From SG8-40 sp963792855 (GTDB lineage Bacteria > Pseudomonadota > Gammaproteobacteria > Burkholderiales > Eutrophovitaceae), in contig CAWBXZ010000006.1 of the NCBI GenBank assembly GCA_963792855.1, positions 186,001 through 250,000 on the forward strand: DNA of 64,000 nucleotides, read 5' to 3'. Within the stretch, counting starts at the first letter, position 1, and the number at the start of each line of letters is the position of its first letter. A program made the position numbers and the translations under genes. This document shows positions 55,690 to 64,000 of the stretch, one piece after another. The notes below the pieces were generated by a model. It worked only from the letters and a program-made list of their open reading frames with translations. It did not search any database and was not told the DNA's origin.

Positions 55690-56010
55690 TGCTAAAATTC
55701 TGCCATGCAACAACTAATTGGTCATAATGTCCAGGCGAGTGCGGGCCCGATCATGATGTCACCATTGTTGCCGGTGCGAATTCACTGATTGCATGAGCGC
55801 GGCAACCCCTTCCCGGTCAGGAAATTTGCAGCCGCGCCGACCTGTTCCGACATTGAGCGAAGAATCCGACGAACACCCAACCAGACCACCGGCATACCGG
55901 CGGCGTTGTAACCAGTCTCCAGGTGGACCAGACACGGGGCGAACCGGTTTTTTTGAACCGGCAATTTGCCATGTGGTCCAATGGCTTCGTCGGGAATCGT
56001 TTTGGGGTCA
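55690..56010. other. 321-base region between divergent rsmE and the IMPase gene
   Basis: Open frames exist on both strands (for example 55782-56093 minus), but their products are not recognised and overlap the real gene starts. No repeat or strong hairpin is obvious. It probably holds the two divergent promoters; an AT-rich patch at about 55687-55725 (aaaattctgcc, aactaattggtcat) is the best candidate for the rsmE side. Confidence 0.4.
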
Positions 56011-56823
56011 ATGAAAGCGGCACTTAGCCAGTCAGCAAGCACGCTCGAGCGTCTCGGCACCTTGGTTCGCCTTGTCGCGGCCGAGGAGGTCATGCCCCGC
56101 TACCTGAAGGTAGCCCACCACCGAAAAACCGACGGCAGCCTGTTCACCGAAGCCGATCTGGCGGCACAGGACCGATTGGTTAAGCTTCTGCCGACCGTTG
56201 TGCCGGTACCGGTCGTCGGCGAGGAAATGCCGGTCGAGGTCCAGAAGGAGCGCTGGTCGGCGGGTGAGAACGGCGTCTGGTGCGTCGACCCGATCGACGG
56301 TACTTCCAACTTCGTCAACGGGCTGCCGTATTTTGCCGTCTCCGTTGCTCTCATGCGACAAGGCCGCAGTGTTCTCGGGGTCGTCTACGATCCGGTTGCG
56401 GATGAGCTTTTCTGCGCCGAACGGGGTGGTGGCGCTTTCCTCAACGGTGAGCGCTTGCCGATCAGGGAGCGTGTTCCGGAACTGAAAAATGCCATGGCCG
56501 AGGTCGATTTCAAGCGTTTGCCAGCGCCCTTGGCGCAAGCGCTTGCGGCATCGCCTCCGTATTCCTCACAGCGAAATTTCGGCGCGAGCACCCTTGAATG
56601 GTGTTATGTGGCGGCCGGTCGCTTCGACGTCTACCTGCATGGCGGGCAAAAATTGTGGGACTACGCTGCGGGCTCACTTATCCTCGAAGAGGCGGGCGGA
56701 CTGATGTGTTCACTCGAAAATGACGACTTCTGGGCCGAGGCGAGCTGGAAGCGTTCGGTTCTGGCGGCCCGCACCCCAGAGCTTTTTGACGACTGGGTGC
56801 GCTGGGTGCGCGCCCGGATATAA
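56011..56823 (+). CDS. Inositol monophosphatase family protein
   Basis: A 270-residue Mg2+-dependent phosphatase of the IMPase/CysQ/HisN superfamily. The metal motif WCVDPIDGTSNFVNGLPYFA (about residues 90-109) and the second motif LWDYAAGSLILEEAGG (about 216-231) are both intact, with VVGEEM as the first acidic ligand. Substrate cannot be told; inositol phosphate, PAP or histidinol phosphate are possible. ATG 56011 (MKAALSQSAST) with GGGGTC upstream is preferred over 55966. Confidence 0.9.
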   Translation: MKAALSQSASTLERLGTLVRLVAAEEVMPRYLKVAHHRKTDGSLFTEADLAAQDRLVKLLPTVVPVPVVGEEMPVEVQKERWSAGENGVWCVDPIDGTSNFVNGLPYFAVSVALMRQGRSVLGVVYDPVADELFCAERGGGAFLNGERLPIRERVPELKNAMAEVDFKRLPAPLAQALAASPPYSSQRNFGASTLEWCYVAAGRFDVYLHGGQKLWDYAAGSLILEEAGGLMCSLENDDFWAEASWKRSVLAARTPELFDDWVRWVRARI

Positions 56824-56940
56824 GCCTCCCGGTCCTGCTTTCCTGACGTCTGCTGCGTTGCGCCATCTGTCTTGACCGGTTAGAGTCGAGCCGGTATCGT
56901 GACCGGTTTTCCGCAACAATCCGCCGACTCAGGTGACATC

Positions 56941-58665
56941 ATGGAATTGACAGAGGCCCAGACCACTGAATTGACCGGTGCCGAGATCGTCTCGCGCTGT
57001 CTCGCCGAAGAGGGTATCGAGTTCGTATTCGGCTATCCCGGTGGCGCGGTTCTGCCGATTTATGACGAGTTGTTCAAGCAGGACAAGGTCAAGCACATAC
57101 TCGTCCGGCATGAGCAGGCCGCTGTTCATGCCGCTGATGCCTATTCACGCTGTACCCAGAAGGTTGGTGTCGCGCTGGTGACCTCGGGGCCTGGGGTTAC
57201 CAATGCCGTGACCGGTATCGCTACCGCCTACATGGACTCCATTCCCATGGTGGTGATTACCGGGCAGGTTCCGACGCACGCCATCGGGCAGGACGCGTTT
57301 CAGGAGGTCGATACGGTCGGCGTTACCCGGCCTTGCGTCAAGCACAACATTCTGGTCAAGAACGTGGCGGATATCGCGCCGTCGATCAAGAAGGCGTTTT
57401 ACCTGGCGGCGACCGGGCGCCCCGGCCCGGTTGTGGTCGACATTCCCAAGGACTTGACGCTGGAGAAGGTCAACTATTTCTATCCCAAGTCCGTGTCGCT
57501 GCGTTCCTACAACATGGTGACCAAGGGCCACAACGGCCAGATCAAGAAGGCGATTCAGCTTCTGGTGAATGCCAAGCGGCCGGTCATCTACAGCGGTGGC
57601 GGTATCGTGCTGGGCAATGCCGCGGCGGAGTTGACCGAGATGGTGCGCAAACTGGGATTTCCCTGCACCAACACGCTGATGGGCCTCGGCGGCTACCCGG
57701 CGACGGATCCGCAGTTTTTGGGCATGCTGGGCATGCACGGCACCTATGAAGCCAATATGGCGATGCAAAATTGCGACGTGCTTATCGCCATTGGCGCGCG
57801 CTTTGATGACCGCGTGATTGGCAATCCGAAGCACTTTGCCCAGGAAAGCCGCAAGATCATTCACATCGACATCGATCCTTCGTCGATATCCAAGCGCGTA
57901 CGCGTTGACGTACCGATCGTGGGTGACGTCAAGGAAGTGCTCGTGGAACTCAACCGCCAGCTCGAACAGACAACGGACAAGCCCGACGCCGGCGCGCTCA
58001 AGCAGTGGTGGGAGCAGATCGATAGCTGGCGCACGCGTGATTGCCTCAAGTTTGATCGCGACAGCAAAATTATCAAGCCGCAGATGGTGGTGGAAAAGCT
58101 CTACGAGCTGTGCAAGGACCAGGACGTTTATGTCACTTCCGACGTGGGGCAGCACCAGATGTGGGCTGCGCAGTTCTACAAGTTCGACCAGCCGCGCCGC
58201 TGGCTCAACTCAGGCGGCCTGGGCACAATGGGAGTGGGCTTGCCCTACGCGATTGGCGCACAGTTCGCCCACCCGGACGCGACCGTCGTCTGTGTGACCG
58301 GGGAGGCGAGCATCCAGATGTGCATCCAGGAGCTGTCCACGGCCAAGCAGTACGGCCTGCCTTTGAAGATCATCATGCTCAACAACCGGTACATGGGCAT
58401 GGTCAGGCAGTGGCAGGAGTTTTTTCACGGCAATCGCTATGCCGAAAGTTACGTTGATGCCTTGCCCGACTTCGTAAAGCTGGCCGAGTCCTACGGCCAT
58501 GTCGGCATGCAGATCGACAAGCCCGGCGACATCGAAGGCGCGTTGAAAGAAGCTTTTTCACGCAAGAACGACCTGGTGTTCATGGACTTCATCACCGACC
58601 AGACCGAGAACGTCTTCCCCATGGTCCCTGGCGGCAAGGGGCTGTCCGAAATGATCCTGGTGTGA
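56941..58665 (+). CDS. ilvB: Acetolactate synthase, large (catalytic) subunit
   Basis: This TPP enzyme condenses pyruvate with pyruvate or 2-oxobutanoate in valine, leucine and isoleucine synthesis. The 574-residue product shows EFVFGYPGGAVLPIYDEL, RHEQAAVHAADAYSR (catalytic Glu nearby), the FAD region and the TPP segment GEASIQMCIQELSTA, NNRYMGMVRQWQ. Most relatives have GDG or GEG where this has GEA. ATG 56941 is preferred to 56899, as it gives the usual short start. It leads the ilvB-ilvH-ilvC-psd-pssA operon. Confidence 0.97.
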   Translation: MELTEAQTTELTGAEIVSRCLAEEGIEFVFGYPGGAVLPIYDELFKQDKVKHILVRHEQAAVHAADAYSRCTQKVGVALVTSGPGVTNAVTGIATAYMDSIPMVVITGQVPTHAIGQDAFQEVDTVGVTRPCVKHNILVKNVADIAPSIKKAFYLAATGRPGPVVVDIPKDLTLEKVNYFYPKSVSLRSYNMVTKGHNGQIKKAIQLLVNAKRPVIYSGGGIVLGNAAAELTEMVRKLGFPCTNTLMGLGGYPATDPQFLGMLGMHGTYEANMAMQNCDVLIAIGARFDDRVIGNPKHFAQESRKIIHIDIDPSSISKRVRVDVPIVGDVKEVLVELNRQLEQTTDKPDAGALKQWWEQIDSWRTRDCLKFDRDSKIIKPQMVVEKLYELCKDQDVYVTSDVGQHQMWAAQFYKFDQPRRWLNSGGLGTMGVGLPYAIGAQFAHPDATVVCVTGEASIQMCIQELSTAKQYGLPLKIIMLNNRYMGMVRQWQEFFHGNRYAESYVDALPDFVKLAESYGHVGMQIDKPGDIEGALKEAFSRKNDLVFMDFITDQTENVFPMVPGGKGLSEMILV

Positions 58666-58705
58666 TGAGCGCGCCGGACCTACAACACGAATAGAAGCAC
58701 AAGAC

Positions 58706-60291
<1,586 letters not shown>

Positions 60292-60363
60292 TCAGTAATC
60301 AGTCAATGCCGGTCCTGTCTTGTTCTCGAAGGTACCGGTGCCGCGCTGACTGTCTGATCTGAC

Positions 60364-61026
60364 ATGCGACCAAGCTATCCCCACCCGGTTATCGCCAGAG
60401 AAGGCTGGCCCTTTCTGGCGATCGCGGTGGCGGTCGCGGCGCTGGCGACCTGGCTGGCAGGCTGGTGGTCGCTGCCGTTCTGGCTGTTGGCGTTGTTCGT
60501 TTTGCAGTTTTTCAGGGATCCGGCGCGCAACGTGCCTGAAGATCCTGCGCTGGTCTGCGCGCCGGCTGACGGACGTATCGTCGTGGTTGAGAATGTGCAG
60601 GATCCCTACACCGGGCGAGACTCCTTGAAGATCAGCGTCTTCATGAACGTTTTCAACGTTCACTCCAATCGGTCTCCGGTCGATGGCGTGGTGACGGGGG
60701 TGCGCTATCACGCCGGCGGATTTTTCAATGCGGCGATCGACAAGGCATCGCTCGAGAATGAGCGCAATGCACTCACGATCCGCATGAATGACGGTGCCGA
60801 GCTGACCTGCGTGCAAATTGCGGGATTGGTGGCGAGGCGCATTCTTTGTTACGTTAAACAGGGAGACCGGTTGCACAAGGGCCAGCGTTTCGGTTTCATC
60901 CGTTTCGGATCGCGCGTTGACCTGTACCTCGCGCCGACGTCGCGGCCGCGGGTGGCCGTTGGCGACAAAGTGTATGCTGGCGAGACCGTGCTGGCCGAAA
61001 TCGAGACGGAATCAAGCGAGCGATGA
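60364..61026 (+). CDS. psd: Phosphatidylserine decarboxylase proenzyme (short form)
   Basis: Psd makes phosphatidylethanolamine and cuts itself to form a pyruvoyl group. The 220-residue short-form product has two N-terminal membrane helices (about residues 17-50), [40 protein letters not shown] and HYHAGG-like sequence as [16 protein letters not shown]. The self-cleavage site is probably the Gly-Ser in [11 protein letters not shown] (about residues 178-188). It overlaps pssA by four bases, so the two successive lipid enzymes are coupled. Confidence 0.96.
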   Translation: MRPSYPHPVIAREGWPFLAIAVAVAALATWLAGWWSLPFWLLALFVLQFFRDPARNVPEDPALVCAPADGRIVVVENVQDPYTGRDSLKISVFMNVFNVHSNRSPVDGVVTGVRYHAGGFFNAAIDKASLENERNALTIRMNDGAELTCVQIAGLVARRILCYVKQGDRLHKGQRFGFIRFGSRVDLYLAPTSRPRVAVGDKVYAGETVLAEIETESSER

Positions 61027-61817
61027 AGTATCCCGACCCCCAGCCAAAATGGCAGATGCGAAGCGCTTTGCGGCGCCAGGGCATCTATTGGCTGCCCAAC
61101 GCCATAACGACTTGCGGTCTGTTTGCCGGTTTCTACGCAATTGTGCAGGCGATGAACCTGCGCTTCGAGCTCGCGGCCATGGGTATTTTTGCGGCGATGG
61201 TATTCGATGGACTGGACGGCCGGGTTGCCCGGCTGACACGCACTCAGTCCGCTTTCGGCGCTGAATACGATTCGCTCGCCGACATGGTCGCCTTCGGCGC
61301 CGCTCCGGCGCTTGTGCTCTACGAGTGGGAACTCAAAGGCATGGGCAAGCTGGGCTGGCTGGCGGCGTTCGTGTTCTGTGGCTGCGCTGCACTCAGGCTG
61401 GCCCGGTTCAATACCAACATGGGGCATGTCGACAAGCGGTTTTTTCAGGGTTTGCCAAGCCCCGCTGCCGCCGGACTGGTCGCAGGTTTCGTCTGGGCGA
61501 TGGAAGCCTACGATATTCGCGGCCTGCCGTGGCTGGCGTGGCTGTTGGCGCTGGTTGCCGGGTTCACCATGGTCAGCAACGTCCCTTATTACAGCGGCAA
61601 GGAAATAAATCTGCGCAAAGCCGTGCCGTTCAAGGTGGTCGTCCTCATCGCTTTCTCGGTGGTTGTCGTGGTGCAGGTGGCGGACAACCTTCCGGAGTTG
61701 CTGTTTGCAGTATTCCTGATATATGCGCTGTCCGGTTACGTCATGTGGATATCGCGATATTCGAAACGGCGTGAGAAGGCGCCTGTTCCGCCCCGCAAGG
61801 AGCCGGGGAGCGGCTAG
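61023..61817 (+). CDS. pssA: CDP-diacylglycerol--serine O-phosphatidyltransferase
   Basis: PssA makes phosphatidylserine, the substrate of Psd. The 264-residue membrane product has the CDP-alcohol phosphatidyltransferase signature [26 protein letters not shown] (D-G-x2-A-R-x8-G-x3-D-x3-D), here spread over about residues 60-87, and at least six membrane helices. It begins at ATG 61023, overlapping the psd stop as ATGA. The ilv-psd-pssA order is common in betaproteobacteria. Confidence 0.97.
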   Translation: MKYPDPQPKWQMRSALRRQGIYWLPNAITTCGLFAGFYAIVQAMNLRFELAAMGIFAAMVFDGLDGRVARLTRTQSAFGAEYDSLADMVAFGAAPALVLYEWELKGMGKLGWLAAFVFCGCAALRLARFNTNMGHVDKRFFQGLPSPAAAGLVAGFVWAMEAYDIRGLPWLAWLLALVAGFTMVSNVPYYSGKEINLRKAVPFKVVVLIAFSVVVVVQVADNLPELLFAVFLIYALSGYVMWISRYSKRREKAPVPPRKEPGSG

Positions 61818-61870
61818 GGCTCTGTTGCGGGGCTTGCGGTTCGATTCAAATACCCATATATTCCATGGCT

Positions 61871-61954
61871 ATGAGTCAGCAACAGCACGGCCAAATTACC
61901 CTCCTTCTTGCCAGCTTCCAGCTGGCAGGCCTGCTATTGCGCCCCGGGCGCTAA
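61871..61954 (+). CDS. leuL: Candidate leucine leader peptide of leuA
   Basis: A 27-codon frame ending in TAA at 61952-61954 reads MSQQQHGQITLLLASFQLAG, then LLLRPGR; an ATG two codons upstream (61865) is also in frame. It has two runs of three Leu codons plus one single Leu, and lies about 125 bases upstream of leuA. Competing hairpins can be drawn between it and leuA. No strong ribosome binding site is visible, which weakens the call. It would attenuate leuA transcription in response to charged tRNA-Leu. Confidence 0.5.
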   Translation: MSQQQHGQITLLLASFQLAGLLLRPGR

Positions 61955-61980
61955 ATTCTCTTTCAAATCCCAACAGCTGG

Positions 61981-62001
61981 CGGGTTTGCTGAAAAAACCC
62001 G
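61981..62001 (+). promoter_or_regulatory. Candidate attenuator hairpin upstream of leuA
   Basis: cgggttt (61981-61987) pairs with aaacccg (61995-62001) over a seven-base loop. Just before it, cagctgg (61974-61980) can instead pair with ccagctgg (61918-61925), which lies inside the leader peptide frame, giving an alternative fold. The tail after the stem (agctttcc) has only three T residues, so termination would be weak or factor-assisted. Confidence 0.4.
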
Positions 62002-62079
62002 AGCTTTCCAAGACACCCAAGTTGCGTCCAACACGCCGATAATCCAGGGCGCGGGCGCAGATCCAGAGCGGAGACTGAC

Positions 62080-63615
62080 ATGACTGATCGATTAATCATT
62101 TTTGACACGACCATGCGTGATGGCGAGCAGAGTCCCGGCGCATCGATGACGCGTGAGGAAAAGCTGCGCATCGGCAAACAACTCGAGCGCATGCGCGTAG
62201 ACGTCATCGAAGCCGGCTTTCCCGCCGCGAGCGACGGCGATTTCGAATCGGTGAAGGCGATTGCACAAACCGTGAAGGATAGCGTTGTCTGCGGACTGGC
62301 GCGGGCATCCGGTTCGGATGTGCGTCGGGCCGGCGAGGCAGTGAAGGGGGCCAACGCCGCGCGCATTCATACTTTTATCGCGACCTCGCCCGTTCACATG
62401 GAGCGCAAGTTGCGTATGAGCCCCGATCAGGTTCTCGAACAGGCAGTCGACGCCGTCAAGCTGGCGCGCTCACTGTGCGAGGACGTGGAGTTCTCTCCCG
62501 AGGATGCCGGCCGATCCGAGATCGACTACCTGTGCCGGATCCTCGAGGCGGTGATTCACGCTGGCGCACGTACCATCAATATCCCGGACACGGTGGGCTA
62601 TACCGTACCCGAGCAGTTCGCCGGCATGATTCGCGATTTGCGCGAGCGCATTCCCAACTCGGACAAGGCAGTCTGGTCAGTACATTGTCATAATGACCTG
62701 GGCCTGGCAGTCGCCAATTCGCTGGCCGCGGTCAAGGCCGGCGCGCGGCAGGTCGAATGCACCATCAATGGTCTGGGTGAGCGGGCCGGTAATGCCTCGC
62801 TCGAAGAAATCGTCATGGCGGTTCGAACCCGGCAGGACTTCTTCGACTGTGATACTCGCATCGATACGACGCAGATCGTCCCCGTTTCGAAGCTGGTTTC
62901 TGCGATCACCGGTTTTCCGGTACAGCCGAACAAGGCGATTGTCGGTGCCAATGCTTTCGCGCACGAAGCGGGTATTCATCAGGACGGGGTGCTCAAGCAT
63001 CGCGAAACCTATGAAATCATGCGCGCCGAGGACGTCGGCTGGGCGGCAAACAAACTGGTTCTGGGAAAGCACTCCGGGCGAAACGCCTTCCGGCAGCGGC
63101 TGTCAGAGCTCGGAATCGAGCTGGAATCCGTCGAGGCACTGAATGCGGCATTCGCGCGTTTCAAGGAACTCGCCGACAAGAAGCACGAAATTTTCGACGA
63201 GGATCTGATGATGCTTGTGTCTGACGACACGCTGGGCCAGGAAAACGAGCACTTCAAACTGGTTTCGATACAGGCGCAACTCGAAACCGGCGAAACGCCA
63301 CTGGCTCGAGTGGTCATTTCCGAGGACGGTTCGGAGAAAAACGCCGAGTCGCGAGGCAGCGGACAGGTCGATGCAACGTTCAAGGCGATCGAATCGATCG
63401 TCTGCAGCGGCGCGGACCTGCAGTTGTTCTCCGTCAACGCGATTACCAGCGGTACGGATTCGCAAGGTGAAGTCAGCGTGCGCCTGGCCAAATCGGGACG
63501 CGTCGTCAATGGTCACGGTGCGGATACGGATATCGTGATCGCGTCGGCCAAGGCCTATCTGAATGCGCTCAACAAGCTGCGAGCGGGCCCGGAGCGTCTC
63601 AATCCGCAGCTTTAG
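62080..63615 (+). CDS. leuA: 2-Isopropylmalate synthase
   Basis: LeuA condenses acetyl-CoA with 2-oxoisovalerate, the first committed step of leucine synthesis. The 511-residue product is the type 1 bacterial form, with [18 protein letters not shown] (catalytic RDGEQ) near the start, [18 protein letters not shown] (metal-binding HxH), [17 protein letters not shown] and the regulatory C-terminal domain from about residue 385 that binds leucine. It follows pssA by 262 bases, which contain a possible attenuator. Confidence 0.98.
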   Translation: MTDRLIIFDTTMRDGEQSPGASMTREEKLRIGKQLERMRVDVIEAGFPAASDGDFESVKAIAQTVKDSVVCGLARASGSDVRRAGEAVKGANAARIHTFIATSPVHMERKLRMSPDQVLEQAVDAVKLARSLCEDVEFSPEDAGRSEIDYLCRILEAVIHAGARTINIPDTVGYTVPEQFAGMIRDLRERIPNSDKAVWSVHCHNDLGLAVANSLAAVKAGARQVECTINGLGERAGNASLEEIVMAVRTRQDFFDCDTRIDTTQIVPVSKLVSAITGFPVQPNKAIVGANAFAHEAGIHQDGVLKHRETYEIMRAEDVGWAANKLVLGKHSGRNAFRQRLSELGIELESVEALNAAFARFKELADKKHEIFDEDLMMLVSDDTLGQENEHFKLVSIQAQLETGETPLARVVISEDGSEKNAESRGSGQVDATFKAIESIVCSGADLQLFSVNAITSGTDSQGEVSVRLAKSGRVVNGHGADTDIVIASAKAYLNALNKLRAGPERLNPQL

Positions 63616-63823
63616 CCGCGCGTCCCGAAGTCGCGTACCCGGCCAGCGCTCTTCAGGCAGCCGGGTTACGCGGCGCGCGGTGAGGTGGCGGACCAGGACC
63701 ACGTTTGATGTTGGACGGGCTAGCGTGTTCAGGTTGCCGCAGGCGCACTAGAGGGCGCGGTGGCCCGTCGCTGTGAGAAAATCCCCGGCAGTTGGCTATC
63801 CTCCAGCCTTTAGGGAATCCGGA

Positions 63824-64000
63824 ATGATTGACAAAGCGACCTCTGGCCACGCCGGACCGCATCGCATCGTTGTCGTCGGCGGCGGCGCAGGCGGCCTTGA
63901 ACTGGTCACCCGGCTGGGCGACTCGTTGGGGCGAAAAAGTCTCGCTGAAGTCACGCTGATCGACAGCTCTCGCACGCACCTGTGGAAGCCGCTGTTGCAC
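63824..64000 (+). CDS. NDH-2-like NAD(P)/FAD-dependent oxidoreductase, N-terminal fragment
   Basis: The window ends inside this gene. The first 59 codons encode [20 protein letters not shown], then GGAGGLEL, the GxGxxG FAD-binding loop, followed by [15 protein letters not shown], a pattern seen in type II NADH dehydrogenases and related sulfide:quinone-type enzymes. GGGAATCCGG precedes the ATG. The rest lies outside the window, so the exact member of the family is uncertain. Confidence 0.75.
   Translation, partial: MIDKATSGHAGPHRIVVVGGGAGGLELVTRLGDSLGRKSLAEVTLIDSSRTHLWKPLLH

Overview
The window looks like a core-genome segment of a moderately GC-rich betaproteobacterium that can oxidise reduced sulfur compounds. 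This placement is an inference from gene order, not a phylogeny. The supporting blocks are accBC-prmA followed by a DUF3426 gene, petABC-sspA-sspB, and ilvBHC-psd-pssA-leuA. A soxXYZA cluster and a tusA-like gene give the sulfur signal. The split glycine decarboxylase (gcvPA/gcvPB) would fit a Nitrosomonadales-like lineage, but this is uncertain. I see no rRNA, prophage, CRISPR array or intact insertion sequence.

Layout. 1-8815: end of accB, accC, prmA, a zinc-ribbon membrane protein, the glycine cleavage system (gcvT, gcvH, gcvPA, tpx, gcvPB) and dgkA. 8815-9801: an inverted-repeat element and a stretch without a recognisable gene. 9802-17229: a signalling cluster of PP2C phosphatase, FHA protein, class II cyclic-nucleotide phosphodiesterase, GAF-GspE/PilB-type ATPase and GAF-HD-GYP protein. 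17437-19750: a sigma-54 promoter, a type IV pilin, a terminator and a frameshifted O-antigen-ligase-like gene. 19794-22400 (minus strand): moaC and soxXYZA. 22467-26737: an M48 peptidase, a Ser/Thr kinase with a C-terminal cyclic-nucleotide-binding domain, tusA, coq7 and an OsmC protein. 27088-30787: cytochrome bc1 and sspAB. Then come tRNA-Thr, a secreted coiled-coil protein, sucCD, a TerC-family protein, a UspA protein, a tiny Cys-rich protein and an alcohol dehydrogenase. 36034-42840: a second kinase of the same architecture, a GST, DUF2905, cca, an NDUFA9-like epimerase and slt. 42937-53945: ilvA, rpiA, and a phosphate/polyphosphate block (phoU, ppx, sixA, CYTH-CHAD, ppk1), then yggX and argA. 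54092-64000: an SDR dehydrogenase, rsmE, inositol monophosphatase, ilvBHC, psd, pssA, a probable leucine leader peptide, leuA and the start of an NDH-2-like gene.

The most interesting theme is a eukaryote-like phosphorylation network that seems tied to cyclic nucleotides. Two kinases carry cyclic-nucleotide-binding domains with intact-looking phosphate-binding cassettes. The cluster at 9.8-17.2 kb supplies a phosphatase, a phosphothreonine reader, an enzyme that could destroy the cyclic nucleotide, a secretion/pilus ATPase with a sensory domain, and a c-di-GMP phosphodiesterase-like protein, directly upstream of the major pilin. I propose this as a candidate pathway controlling pilus or secretion ATPase activity. 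The sequence supports the parts list, not the wiring.

Other points of interest are three palindromic elements whose outer arm contains or abuts the TAG stop of a gene, a 33-nt tandem repeat at the end of the SDR gene, an unusually long spacing in the HD-GYP domain, a polyphosphate locus containing a CHAD protein, and a candidate leucine attenuator before leuA.
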